A stretch of DNA of 38,637 nt from contig JAJZRI010000005.1 of assembly GCA_021802765.1 (NCBI GenBank), positions 1-38,637 of the forward strand. The letters run 5' to 3'. Positions 25,018 to 33,530 of this stretch are shown here, in pieces. The notes below the pieces were generated by a model. That model saw only the letters and a list, made by a program, of their open reading frames with translations, was not told the origin of the DNA and did not search any database. Both the position numbers and the translations under genes were made by a program. Position 1 is the first letter of the stretch. The number at the start of each line of letters is the position of its first letter. Origin of the DNA: Microcaldota archaeon (GTDB lineage: Archaea; Micrarchaeota; Micrarchaeia; Micrarchaeales; CABMGC01).

Positions 25018-26457
25018 CTATCCCTTGATCACTGCGACAGGAATGTTCCTAGATACAGGCATTGCTATCTTGCTCTCCTTGACCACCTTTACGACTTCGT
25101 CGATGTCCTTGTAGGTCCATTCGGCCTCCTCGCTCACGAGCTTTCTGGTTCTTATCCGTATCGATATTCCCTTCTTCATCAATGAGCTAAAGGTCCTCTC
25201 GGCGGGAATCTCCCTTAGCGCCTGGTGCCTTGACATAACTCTTCCTGCGCCGTGGCATGCCGAACCGAACGTCTCCCTCATCGCCCCCTCACCGCCATAG
25301 AGTACGTAACTTGCGGTACCCATGCTTCCAGGTATCAGGACAGGCTGCCCGACTGAGCGATAGAGTTTAGGCACGTCGGGATGGCCCTTTGCAAATGCCC
25401 TTGTGGCCCCTTTCCTGTGAACATATATCTTCCGGCGTACGCCGTCAACAACATGCTCTTCAAGCTTTACTATGTTGTGGGAAAGGTCATATAGTATATC
25501 CATTCCGAGGGCATCTGCACTCTTGTGGAATGTGTCCTCAAAGCTCTTCCGTATTGAATTGGTTATTATCTGCCGGTTGGTGAAAGCAAAATTTACGGCG
25601 CTCTTCATCGCGGCAAGGTAATTTGCAGCCTCATTGTCACCTATTTTCGCGTAGCTTAGTTCAGGGTCCACAAGACTTATGCCGCTTCTCCTCTGATATT
25701 CTACAAGCGTGCGAAGATAATCGCTGCAGATCTGATGCCCGAATCCTCTTGACCCGGTGTGCACCATTACGACCATCTGGCCTTCATGCAGGCCGAAGGA
25801 CTTCGCAGCCTTTTCGTCTAAAATTCTCTCCACTTTCTGCACTTCTAGGAAATGATTCCCTGCGCCAAGCGTACCAAGCTCATTGAGGCCCCTGGACTTT
25901 GCCTCCTTGCTAACCTTTGAAAAATCCGCGCCGTCCATTCCGCCCTTCTCCTCTATCCTATTGACGTCATCTTCAGTGCCGAATCCTTTCTTTATTATGT
26001 AATCAACGCCTTCCTCGCATATCCTTTCCAGATCGGAATTTGTAAGTCCGATCTGCAGCCTGCTCCCAACTCCGCTGGGTATGTTCTTGAATAGAGCATC
26101 GGAGAGCGCATCCACATTGTCTCTTACCTCCTTCTCGGATAGATTCGTCTTGATAAGGCGCACTCCGCAATTTATGTCAAAGCCCACTGCGCCTGGCGAT
26201 ACAAGACCCTCTTCTGCATCGAAGCCCATCACCCCGCCTATTGGAAATCCATATCCCTCATGGCCATCGGGCATTACCATGACGTTGCCTGCAAGCCCGG
26301 GCAGTGTCGAGGCGTTTGCTGCCTGCTGCAAAGTATGGTCAGAACGCATCTTCTCCAGAAGTAGCTTGTTTGTATAAAGCATAACGTCAGTTCTCATGCC
26401 CGGCATCGCAGATTTCCTGACAGCGTATTTGTTCTCGTTAATTTTCTCAATTTCCAT
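25018..26457 (-). CDS. rtcB: RtcB, RNA-splicing ligase
   Basis: GTP- and Mn-dependent ligase that joins 2',3'-cyclic phosphate and 5'-OH ends; in archaea it seals tRNA exons after intron removal. Motifs: VMVMPDGHEGYGFPIGGV, GAVGFDINCGVRLI with the metal-binding Asp and Cys, LGAGNHFLEVQKVE, VMVHTGSRGFGHQ, GSMGTASYVL, and SACHGAGRVMSRHQA with the guanylylated His. About 479 residues, full length, no intein. ATG 26457 is chosen over GTG 26466. TATA-like GATATATAAATC lies at about 26488-26499. Two intron-bearing tRNA genes in the window are natural substrates. Confidence 0.96.
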   Translation of the reverse strand: MEIEKINENKYAVRKSAMPGMRTDVMLYTNKLLLEKMRSDHTLQQAANASTLPGLAGNVMVMPDGHEGYGFPIGGVMGFDAEEGLVSPGAVGFDINCGVRLIKTNLSEKEVRDNVDALSDALFKNIPSGVGSRLQIGLTNSDLERICEEGVDYIIKKGFGTEDDVNRIEEKGGMDGADFSKVSKEAKSRGLNELGTLGAGNHFLEVQKVERILDEKAAKSFGLHEGQMVVMVHTGSRGFGHQICSDYLRTLVEYQRRSGISLVDPELSYAKIGDNEAANYLAAMKSAVNFAFTNRQIITNSIRKSFEDTFHKSADALGMDILYDLSHNIVKLEEHVVDGVRRKIYVHRKGATRAFAKGHPDVPKLYRSVGQPVLIPGSMGTASYVLYGGEGAMRETFGSACHGAGRVMSRHQALREIPAERTFSSLMKKGISIRIRTRKLVSEEAEWTYKDIDEVVKVVKESKIAMPVSRNIPVAVIKG

Positions 26458-26571
26458 CGTATGCACAGGTTTTCCTTCAGGAAGATTTATATATCAGAAA
26501 ATGCCCCATTAACAGGCCAGATATAAATCGAGATGAAACTTTAAATATAAGTGGTTGTAATTACTAGGTGT

Positions 26572-26673
26572 GCAGGGATGGCGGAGCCCGGTCAAACGCG
26601 GCGGACTCAAGATCCGTTGGCTTAGGCCTGCGGGAGTTCAAAAAACATTGAATAAATCTCTCTCCCTGCACCA
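26572..26673 (+). tRNA. tRNA-Leu (CAA) with an apparent 14-base intron in the T-loop, CCA encoded
   Basis: Acceptor GCAGGGA/TCCCTGC, anticodon stem GCGGA/TCCGT with loop CTCAAGA (CAA), long variable arm, T stem GGGAG/CTCTC, A73 and an encoded CCA (26671-26673). The T-loop should be seven bases (TTCAAAT) but is 21 (26637-26657). TTCAA and TTGAA can pair around an AAAACA loop. Removing 14 bases restores TTCAAAT and a normal 85-base tRNA plus CCA. The exact cut sites are ambiguous in the A-rich loop. TATA-like TTAAATATAA lies at 26541-26550. Confidence 0.9.
26637..26657 (+). other. Expanded T-loop containing the putative 14-base tRNA intron
   Basis: 21 bases separate the two T-stem strands. The hairpin TTCAA-AAAACA-TTGAA lies inside, giving a possible splicing-endonuclease substrate; RtcB next door would ligate the exons. 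Introns outside position 37/38 are known in some archaeal tRNAs; one this short in the T-loop is uncommon. Confidence 0.65.
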
Positions 26674-26705
26674 TTTGGTGTTTAAACAAGATAAAACGTG
26701 ATGAT

Positions 26706-27470
26706 ATGCCTAAACCTTTGAGAAAAACGAGCGGAAGAAGCAAGCCTACGAATAAGAATTCCAGATCTGCGGCAAAGAAACCCATAAGAAGGCCTGCAAA
26801 GAGAGCCTCTGCTCCAAAGGCAAAGCTAAAGGAGAAGGTCCTTTTTGAGATAGAACATTATCCGCAGACGGAGGAGTTCACAAGCTCTGCTGCATGTGCA
26901 ATGATGGTCCTCAGGCATATAGACTCCAACTTCAAGATGAAGAAGGAGGAGGAGTACAGCATATGGCAGGAGGCGGTTAATGGAAGCGTATGGCACGGCT
27001 CAAAGTATGGCCTTGCGCACTCCATAGCAAAGAGAGGAGGCAGGGTAAAGATAATCAGCAATACGAAGGATGAGGGGTACGACAAGAAGCTTGCAGTTTA
27101 CGAGAACGTAAACCTTGATACCCTCACGTCGGCTTGGAACGAGGTGAAGAAGAAGTCCGAGGACGCGAAGATACCTGAGGAGTTCACCAGCAACGTCTCG
27201 GTGAACGCGATAAAGAAGGAGCTCTCTACAAATCACATACCCATAGTGCTAATAGATGCCAATGCGTTGAATCCGTACGTGGAATCATCGCCGCACTGGA
27301 TAGTGGTCAAGGGCTATGACAAGGATGCCTTTTACATAAATGACCCTTATTCTGACAGCACGATAACGCTCGACCATGACGCCTTCAAGCAGGCTTTGGG
27401 ATTCGACAACAATTTCCACATGGTACTCACAGACGTGAGGCACAGGCCTTCAGACAAAAAGAGAAGGTAG
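26706..27470 (+). CDS. Peptidase C39-like family protein with basic N-terminal tail
   Basis: A 254-residue protein. Residues 1 to about 42 are very Lys/Arg/Ser/Pro-rich (RKTSGRSKPTNKNSRSAAKK). The rest resembles C39-like cysteine-protease folds: a Cys at the start of a helix (FTSSAACAMMVLRHID), a His in SPHWIVVKGYD and an Asp in FYINDPYSD. The usual Gln before the Cys is not obvious, so activity is uncertain. No signal peptide or neighbouring ABC exporter is seen, so it is not a typical bacteriocin-processing C39. It starts 32 bases after tRNA-Leu. Confidence 0.65.
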   Translation: MPKPLRKTSGRSKPTNKNSRSAAKKPIRRPAKRASAPKAKLKEKVLFEIEHYPQTEEFTSSAACAMMVLRHIDSNFKMKKEEEYSIWQEAVNGSVWHGSKYGLAHSIAKRGGRVKIISNTKDEGYDKKLAVYENVNLDTLTSAWNEVKKKSEDAKIPEEFTSNVSVNAIKKELSTNHIPIVLIDANALNPYVESSPHWIVVKGYDKDAFYINDPYSDSTITLDHDAFKQALGFDNNFHMVLTDVRHRPSDKKRR

Positions 27471-27479
27471 GATTAGGGT

Positions 27480-28349
27480 CTAGAACCTTGAGATCCATGC
27501 ATTTATAGCGCTTGAAAGCGCCTTTTCCTTCCCATGGAATGAATGGTCAGCGCCGCGTATGAGCTTCTTTGAGAAGTTTCTTGATGTGCTGCTTTTTTCT
27601 AGAAGGTCCAGGCACTTTGCAACATTCCTGGTTGAATTCTCCTCTTCCGATCCGAAGATTGCAAGTATTGGGATTCTTATCTGCCCAAACTCCTCGAGAC
27701 TTCCTTCGTAATTGAATAGCCTGCCTTCGATTCTTTTCGGATTTAGTATGGAGTCCAATCTCTGCGCAGAAAGACCGCTGCCTCCTGGCGCAGGTGCATT
27801 TCCTCTTCCGGACCTGACCATTCTCAAGCACTCTTTTGCAATGCTTGAAGCTTTACCGCCGAGATTTTTAATGAACAGGTTGTGGTCGTCGGTTGGAGCC
27901 ACTAGAACAACACCTTTTACCCTGCTGTCGGCGCGCTTGTAGAGATAGTATGCGGCCTTCTGGCATCCTGTACTATGTCCGCATAAGATTATTTTTCTGT
28001 ATCCCAGCCTTGACGCGGCGTTCACTGCGCCCTTGATATCAAAGATCGAATCATCGAACCTTTCAAGCTGCGTGCCGGCAAGAAATCTGCGCCTGGTGCG
28101 CCCTGTTCGCTTTGGAAAGCCCGAAACGAGCCCCATGCCGCGGTTGTTCGCAAGAAATACTGCAGCGTTTGGCTTTGCGGTTGCGAGTGCAAGTCCAACG
28201 TTTGCAAATGCGCCGCTGCCCATACCAGGGATGAATATTATGCATGTCTTGCTCCGCTCATTTGATGAGAGGACGCCGGTGAGGCCCAGCCCGTCTGATG
28301 CCTCAAATCTCACGACCATGCTTCTCTTGCCAAGATATGACGTGTCCAT
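27480..28349 (-). CDS. Alpha/beta hydrolase (serine hydrolase)
   Basis: A 289-residue alpha/beta-hydrolase-fold protein with oxyanion strand CIIFIPGMGSG, nucleophile elbow ILCGHSTGCQKAA (GHSTG Ser), an acidic residue after ILAIFGSEEE, and catalytic His in GADHSFHG. It resembles the KANL/YqiA-like or DUF1749-type cytosolic hydrolases; substrate unknown. No signal peptide. Convergent with the C39-like gene, divergent from tRNA-Lys. Confidence 0.85.
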   Translation of the reverse strand: MDTSYLGKRSMVVRFEASDGLGLTGVLSSNERSKTCIIFIPGMGSGAFANVGLALATAKPNAAVFLANNRGMGLVSGFPKRTGRTRRRFLAGTQLERFDDSIFDIKGAVNAASRLGYRKIILCGHSTGCQKAAYYLYKRADSRVKGVVLVAPTDDHNLFIKNLGGKASSIAKECLRMVRSGRGNAPAPGGSGLSAQRLDSILNPKRIEGRLFNYEGSLEEFGQIRIPILAIFGSEEENSTRNVAKCLDLLEKSSTSRNFSKKLIRGADHSFHGKEKALSSAINAWISRF

Positions 28350-28407
28350 AAGCAGTATAACTCCTATGAAGTATTAATAAATTTAGCAGAGTAGTCATAT
28401 CTACTGC

Positions 28408-28482
28408 GGGCCTGTAACTCAGCTTGGCTAGAGTGGAAGGCTTTTAACCTTTAAGTCGAGGGTTCAAATCCCTCCAGGCCCG
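28408..28482 (+). tRNA. tRNA-Lys (TTT)
   Basis: Acceptor GGGCCTG/CAGGCCC, D stem ACTC/GAGT, anticodon stem GAAGG/CCTTT with loop CTTTTAA (TTT), T arm GAGGG-TTCAAAT-CCCTC, G73. 75 bases, no intron, CCA not encoded. A TATA-like TTAATAAATTT lies at about 28374-28384. Confidence 0.95.
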
Positions 28483-28622
28483 TTCTCATGCATTGATAGA
28501 TTTGAAAGGATAAGTGCACTTCATATGCATTTTCTGATTATTATATGTCTGCATTTTCAGCGCATATGTTGCAGGATAGCAAGATAATTAAGCTTTGAAA
28601 GAGCAGTATTATTGATGAGTCA

Positions 28623-29216
28623 ATGGCCCTTGAAAATATTGATTTCCTGCTATTCCTGCTTGGAGCCGCATCGGCGATAGTTTTTTACCTTACCGTGGTC
28701 TCCTTTGCAAGATATATTAAGCCAGAAAAAGTTGACATGTACAAGATAGTTGGCGGAGGAATAATGCCGATATTAATTATTGGTATCTGCATGTTTTTGA
28801 TATCTGCATATATGAAAGTAACGATGCAGATGCCTGAACCGTACAGCTACCTGATACTAAATCCCCTAATGGCCGCATCGATAGTATTCATGGCTTTTGC
28901 GCTTACGGTATGGGCTAAGCAAGAGGCGCATTATGTTGGTCTTCTCGCTATGCTTACCGGTCTACTCACGCTATATTATGGAGTGGCTGGCTATCAGTTG
29001 GGCATAACCAGCGTCCCTGTGGATTTTGGCATATTGTATGCATCTTTTGGTATGGTTGGGATTCTTGCATTCCCCGTGTCACTGATAATGGACATCGTGC
29101 CAGGTATGACAAAAAGGCATAGCCGGATGTGGGGCGCTTACCTTACCATGTTCTGGGTATTTTTGGCTATAGGCATAGCAACAGCGTTCCTTGCAATAGT
29201 CTTCAATGGCCCCTGA
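28623..29216 (+). CDS. DUF981-like integral membrane protein
   Basis: A 197-residue protein made almost only of membrane helices (about six): IDFLLFLLGAASAIVFYLTV, MPILIIGICMFLISAYM, NPLMAASIVFMAFALTVW, LLAMLTGLLTLYYGVAGY, ILYASFGMVGILAFPVSLIM, LTMFWVFLAIGIATAFLAIV. Length and composition resemble the archaeal DUF981 family, of unknown function. The 140 bases between tRNA-Lys and this gene show no other gene. Confidence 0.7.
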   Translation: MALENIDFLLFLLGAASAIVFYLTVVSFARYIKPEKVDMYKIVGGGIMPILIIGICMFLISAYMKVTMQMPEPYSYLILNPLMAASIVFMAFALTVWAKQEAHYVGLLAMLTGLLTLYYGVAGYQLGITSVPVDFGILYASFGMVGILAFPVSLIMDIVPGMTKRHSRMWGAYLTMFWVFLAIGIATAFLAIVFNGP

Positions 29217-29319
29217 TTACACGGGGATGAATGATCAGGACTTCCCTCTGACCGAGATAAAAAAGCTTATAAATTCCCGCTCCTAGTCTAACATCAGTTA
29301 GTTATCGCAGGAGAATCCA

Positions 29320-30537
29320 ATGGCCGATGAAAGAGTTATGGGAACGGCAGTATTCATAATATTAATCGCATTGGCGATTGTATATGTATATATAAATAGG
29401 GCAAGTCCCGGTTCTCCGGTTACTACCACTGTGCAGTCAGGCTCCACAAATACTGCAATTACGAATAATAGCGGTACGAAGATAGTGGTTTACAAAAATC
29501 AAAGCTCGACTAACAGCACATCTAACACCATTGTAAAGAATTCTACAACAACAATGTCAGCGATAAATTACGTGCCCATATTGATAAGAAACAGTGCCGG
29601 GACGGCATTGCCTGCCGGTTTCCAGGAGATGCTTGTGGTGGACAGCAAGAACTATTCCGGGCAGATAAGCAGCAGCTGGAACAACGTAGAATTTACCACT
29701 GTGCCGCAGGGAGGAGGGGCACACGTATTTGCATGGGTGGAGAGCAATGCAAGCTCAAGCTCAAATGCAACGATAGTGTGGGTTAAGCTTCCTTATGCGA
29801 TAACTCCGCACAATTCGATTACAATATACATGGATTTCATGCCTTTTGCGGTTATGTCTAAATACGGGCCGACTGGAGAGGCTCCGGAGCTGGGCAGAAA
29901 TTATGGCGCTTACGATAATGGAGGAGAGGTCTTCAATTTCTATGACAACTTTTCGGGAACTAAGCTTAACACAAATCTGTGGATAAACTCCTCGCAATTT
30001 GCATCCAACCCCATAATTGTCAGGGATGGGCTCACAATAGGTGAGGCGACCTCCAAGCAGAATAACGGATACAGCGCCGTGCTCTCCCTGCGCTCGTTTG
30101 GCATGGGTGTTGTAGATTTCTATGGCACGCTGCGCAATAATTCAACGCAGCCACACTATCAGGACGTCGGTCTGGTGCCTGCTTCATCCAACAATGCCTG
30201 CAATCTCATAGATATCGGGTCTTTCGTCGGGCCGGGATACGGCGGGTTACAGGTAATAAACAGCTATTGTACTGCAACTTATGCACAAGGACTCAGATTC
30301 GGCAGCCCGCAGACGTACTCTATAATGGTTCCGAGCCTGAATCCAAACAATGTCACTGCAATGGTGAATTACTCGGATCCTATATCATTGTCATTTTCAG
30401 CCATAACTCTACCCCAGAATATAGGATTTGAGAATCAGGGTAGCGGTGGTAACCTGGGACCGATATATTGGATAAGACAGCGAGACTATCCTTACGGAGG
30501 AATAATGCCCCAGGCAAGCTTTGGCAGGATGCAGTGA
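29320..30537 (+). CDS. Surface-anchored protein with DUF2341/lectin-like domain
   Basis: A 405-residue protein. One N-terminal membrane helix (VFIILIALAIVYVYI) is followed by a Ser/Thr/Asn-rich stalk to about residue 80. A beta-rich domain then resembles DUF2341 and concanavalin-like lectins: YVPILIRNSAGTALPAGFQE, SWNNVEFTTVPQG, LPYAITPHNSITIYMDF, FNFYDNFSGTKLNTNLWINS. Such proteins are abundant on the surface of small archaea and may bind glycans. Ribosome-binding site GGAG about eight bases before the ATG; TATA-like GCTTATAAATTCC at about 29267-29279. Confidence 0.75.
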   Translation: MADERVMGTAVFIILIALAIVYVYINRASPGSPVTTTVQSGSTNTAITNNSGTKIVVYKNQSSTNSTSNTIVKNSTTTMSAINYVPILIRNSAGTALPAGFQEMLVVDSKNYSGQISSSWNNVEFTTVPQGGGAHVFAWVESNASSSSNATIVWVKLPYAITPHNSITIYMDFMPFAVMSKYGPTGEAPELGRNYGAYDNGGEVFNFYDNFSGTKLNTNLWINSSQFASNPIIVRDGLTIGEATSKQNNGYSAVLSLRSFGMGVVDFYGTLRNNSTQPHYQDVGLVPASSNNACNLIDIGSFVGPGYGGLQVINSYCTATYAQGLRFGSPQTYSIMVPSLNPNNVTAMVNYSDPISLSFSAITLPQNIGFENQGSGGNLGPIYWIRQRDYPYGGIMPQASFGRMQ

Positions 30538-30572
30538 AGACATGGCAATAAATTAGATTGGATTGTGATTTT

Positions 30573-31142
30573 ATGTCTGCAAGGGACGTGTATTTTGAGC
30601 TCCTGATGATATTTATCATATCATTCCTCATACTTTACTTTTCCAGGAGCGTAGGAGAACAGCTGGTATTCATGCTCATAGCATTCATACTGAGCAGCGT
30701 ACTTGGCGAACTGTTCATAGGAGGAGTGAAGGGGCTTGTCAAGCATCCGATCATAGCACAGGGCAAGGGAGCTGCAACAAAGGAGGAGAGACTGCATGAA
30801 AAGAGATACGTCTTCCTGCTCTTCTTCATCTTTATATTGGGATCTACGATTCTTGGGGGATTGCTATCCACATACATAGTTAACAGCGTCCTTTATCCAT
30901 CGATTGGCAGCCTTCAGGGAGGCATAATCGTCAGTGGGATGATAACGCTTGTGCTGTACGTCACCATGCTCTGGCTGTTCGATGAGAAGCTCATCAACAG
31001 AACCTCAATAGGCCTGATCATAATACTCATCATCTTGATGGGGCTCTTTGTTTTCTTCTCAGGATACACCAATGTCCTGATAAATTACTTTGCACCCTCT
31101 TTTAGCCTTCTTACGCAGTATGCGGGCAAATTAGGAGTATGA
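30573..31142 (+). CDS. Hypothetical four-helix membrane protein
   Basis: A 189-residue protein with about five hydrophobic segments (ELLMIFIISFLILYF, LVFMLIAFILSSVLGEL, YVFLLFFIFILGSTILGGLL, GGIIVSGMITLVLYVTMLW, IGLIIILIILMGLFVFFSG) and a short cytoplasmic loop of Lys/Glu residues. ATG 30573 is chosen over the upstream TTG; GTGAT lies just before it. It follows the surface protein after 35 bases, probably the same transcript. No family is recognised. Confidence 0.65.
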   Translation: MSARDVYFELLMIFIISFLILYFSRSVGEQLVFMLIAFILSSVLGELFIGGVKGLVKHPIIAQGKGAATKEERLHEKRYVFLLFFIFILGSTILGGLLSTYIVNSVLYPSIGSLQGGIIVSGMITLVLYVTMLWLFDEKLINRTSIGLIIILIILMGLFVFFSGYTNVLINYFAPSFSLLTQYAGKLGV

Positions 31143-31299
31143 GTACCGGAAATCGGGCTGAGCTGGCGAATGCGCGATGCGTTTATAAATTTCTTTATGC
31201 AGTTTAACATCATCCCAGATCTTTCGGATTTGAACGGAAAATGGGATCATTTATGCCGATGCGGGCTTTACCAATCAGGCATTTTGCACGGTTGTTATT

Positions 31300-32847
31300 A
31301 TGGAAGGCAGGACAAAAGAGGAGATGCGCGGGAAGCACTGGACCGAGATACTTGTAGACCAGTTACTTGATGAGAAGAAAGCGCCATATTCAATAACTGG
31401 AGGCATGACAACAAGCGGTCCTGCCCATCTTGGAACCATATGTGAATTCCTCTATCCTGCAGTGATAAAACAGTCGCTCAAGAACAAGGGAGTCGAAGCT
31501 GACTTTAATTTCATAGGGGACATACTCGATGCATTTGACGGAATACCCTTTGAGTTGCAGAAATATTCCGACGTGCTGACCCCTGAGCTCGGGAAGCCTT
31601 TGGTGTACACGATTGACCCGATGGGATGCCACACGTCTTTTGGCATGCATTACCTAGAGCAGGCCAAATCCCTGATGAAGCTGCTTTCACTTGACATAGA
31701 GGTTTTGACTGCGCAGGAGCTGTATGCAGGCGGTAGGATGGATAAGTACGCCTCACTCTTCCTCCACGAGGAAAAGTCGGTCAAGGAGGTAGTCGCAAGG
31801 ACCTCTATGAAGAAGGTAGGAGACCTTAAAGGATGGAGCCCGATAATGCCAATCTGCGATAAGTGCGGGAAGATCGCCACCACAGTAGTTACATCGCATA
31901 CGGACATCGAATACGAATACTCTTGCAACAGGGACGTTGAATACACGAAAGGATGTGGATTCTCAGGGCGGGCGAAGCTCTCGGACCACAGATACAAGCT
32001 GCAGTGGAGGCTGCACTGGCCTGCATGGCAGGCGGTCTTCGACTCCAGCATAGAAGGCAGCGGAATAGACCATATGACAAAGGGTGGAAGTGCTACCACA
32101 GCCTACTCGATCCACAAGGAAATACTAAAGCGCGATCCTCCGATACTCTTCAAATACGGATTCATACTGATAAATGGAAAGAAATACTCAAAGTCAAAGG
32201 GAATAGGAATGAGCGCAATGGAGCTTACGCAACTGATACCTCCAGAAATACTCAAGTACGCACTGATAGAACCAGACATACAAAGCGACAAGGACATAGA
32301 TCCTACCGGGGACAAGCTCGTACTCCTGTATGATACGGTTGAAAGGACCAGCAGGCTTGCAGCTGCAGAGAACAGGGCGGATGAGAAGAGGCTGCTCGCA
32401 TTCAAAGTGGCAATAGGAAAGCTCCCATGGAAAGCATCTTTTGTCGACATGCTCCTGAACTACCAGATATACAAGGACTGGGACAAGGTTGCCGAGATAG
32501 TAAACGACAGTGAGGGCGTTGGATATCTCTCAGAGTACATAGAAAGATGGATAGCGATGGGATATGCTCCTGAAAGGTATAACTTCTCGATAAAGAGCGG
32601 CAAGATAAGCAAAAACCATGAAGTGGTTGGGAAGTTCGTGCAGGGCCTTAGGCCTGGAATGACAGATCTTGAGGTCCACAATCTTGTCTATGATACTGCA
32701 AAGGCCCAGGGTGTTGACGCGAACTCGCTGTTCGCTTCGATATACTTGGCAATAATAGGAAAGGAGAAGGGACCACGTATGGGGAAGCTTCTTTGCGCCA
32801 TAGGTATAGAGAAGGTCAGACAGATGCTTGAATTCTCAATAAGCTAG
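31300..32847 (+). CDS. lysS: Lysyl-tRNA synthetase, class I
   Basis: Charges tRNA-Lys using the class I fold found in most archaea. HIGH-type motif in GPAHLGTICEFLYPAV, zinc-like cluster CDKCGKIATT and SCNRD..KGCGFSG, the GGSATTAYSIHKEIL region, KMSKS-type loop KKYSKSKGIGMS, and a C-terminal helical anticodon-binding domain. 515 residues is typical. Two TATA-like boxes lie upstream (TTTATAAATTT near 31180 and CATTTATGC near 31245); the second gives a shorter leader. The preceding 157 bases hold no other clear gene. Confidence 0.96.
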   Translation: MEGRTKEEMRGKHWTEILVDQLLDEKKAPYSITGGMTTSGPAHLGTICEFLYPAVIKQSLKNKGVEADFNFIGDILDAFDGIPFELQKYSDVLTPELGKPLVYTIDPMGCHTSFGMHYLEQAKSLMKLLSLDIEVLTAQELYAGGRMDKYASLFLHEEKSVKEVVARTSMKKVGDLKGWSPIMPICDKCGKIATTVVTSHTDIEYEYSCNRDVEYTKGCGFSGRAKLSDHRYKLQWRLHWPAWQAVFDSSIEGSGIDHMTKGGSATTAYSIHKEILKRDPPILFKYGFILINGKKYSKSKGIGMSAMELTQLIPPEILKYALIEPDIQSDKDIDPTGDKLVLLYDTVERTSRLAAAENRADEKRLLAFKVAIGKLPWKASFVDMLLNYQIYKDWDKVAEIVNDSEGVGYLSEYIERWIAMGYAPERYNFSIKSGKISKNHEVVGKFVQGLRPGMTDLEVHNLVYDTAKAQGVDANSLFASIYLAIIGKEKGPRMGKLLCAIGIEKVRQMLEFSIS

Positions 32848-32884
32848 GCCGTCCCTGGCATAAGCATCGGACCAAGTGCTCTAC

Positions 32885-33466
32885 TTACTTAAGGACGCTC
32901 TCGCCCATCCTCTCCAGCATCTTAAACAAGACTGCAAGCGGCAGGCCGGTGATATTGTAGTAATCACCCCTTATCCATTCGACGAGTATCGCGCCCTTGC
33001 CCTGTATGCCGTAGCTTCCTGCCTTGCCCATTGGCTCGCCTGTGCCGACGTACCAGCTTATCATGCTCTTGCTTAGGCTGCGCAGCTTGACATAGGTAGT
33101 TGCCGAACAGGACTGGGATGCGCCTGTTGCCGCATCGATTATGCATACCCCTGTAGTAACCTTATGAACCTTGCCGCTAAGGAAGCGCAAGGTGGATATC
33201 GCATCCGAGCTGTCAGCTGGCTTTCCTATTATTTTATTGCCTACTGAAACAACAGAATCTGCGCCGATTATTATTCCGTCCTTATATGACTTTGCAACCG
33301 ACCTGGCCTTCATTGTAGCGAGCCTCTTAACGTAAGTGGACGGGCGGGACAGGCTTATGCTCCTCTCATCAAAACCGCTGGGCACGATCTTTGGATCAAT
33401 TCCCATCTGCCTTAGGAGATTTGCACGCATGGGAGAGCCTGATGCCAATATTATCCTCTTGGTCAA
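32885..33466 (-). CDS. maf: Maf-like nucleoside triphosphate pyrophosphatase
   Basis: A house-cleaning enzyme hydrolysing non-canonical or modified nucleotides (often dTTP/UTP or m7GTP) to monophosphates. N-terminal ILASGSPMRANLLRQMG is the family signature (SxSPRR), followed by VPSGFDERS, ATMKARSVA, IIGADSVVSVGNKIIGKP and TGVCIID. 193 residues, full length. TTG start with GGTGG about six bases upstream; TATA-like TTATTTATGC at about 33497-33506. Convergent with lysS. Confidence 0.93.
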   Translation of the reverse strand: MTKRIILASGSPMRANLLRQMGIDPKIVPSGFDERSISLSRPSTYVKRLATMKARSVAKSYKDGIIIGADSVVSVGNKIIGKPADSSDAISTLRFLSGKVHKVTTGVCIIDAATGASQSCSATTYVKLRSLSKSMISWYVGTGEPMGKAGSYGIQGKGAILVEWIRGDYYNITGLPLAVLFKMLERMGESVLK

Positions 33467-33530
33467 TTAACCACCGCTTTAATCTGGGCAGGATATGCAT
33501 AAATAACAGGCTAGCTTGCATATTGCCTCG

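Noticed and set aside
29212-29253. Possible second box C/D sRNA (CTGA ... ATGATCA ... CTGA)
   Set aside because: Only one half fits; no C box is found upstream of the first CTGA and the C' box is imperfect.
31170-31370. 66-codon plus-strand ORF before lysS
   Set aside because: It overlaps the lysS start and contains the lysS promoter boxes; composition does not look protein-like.
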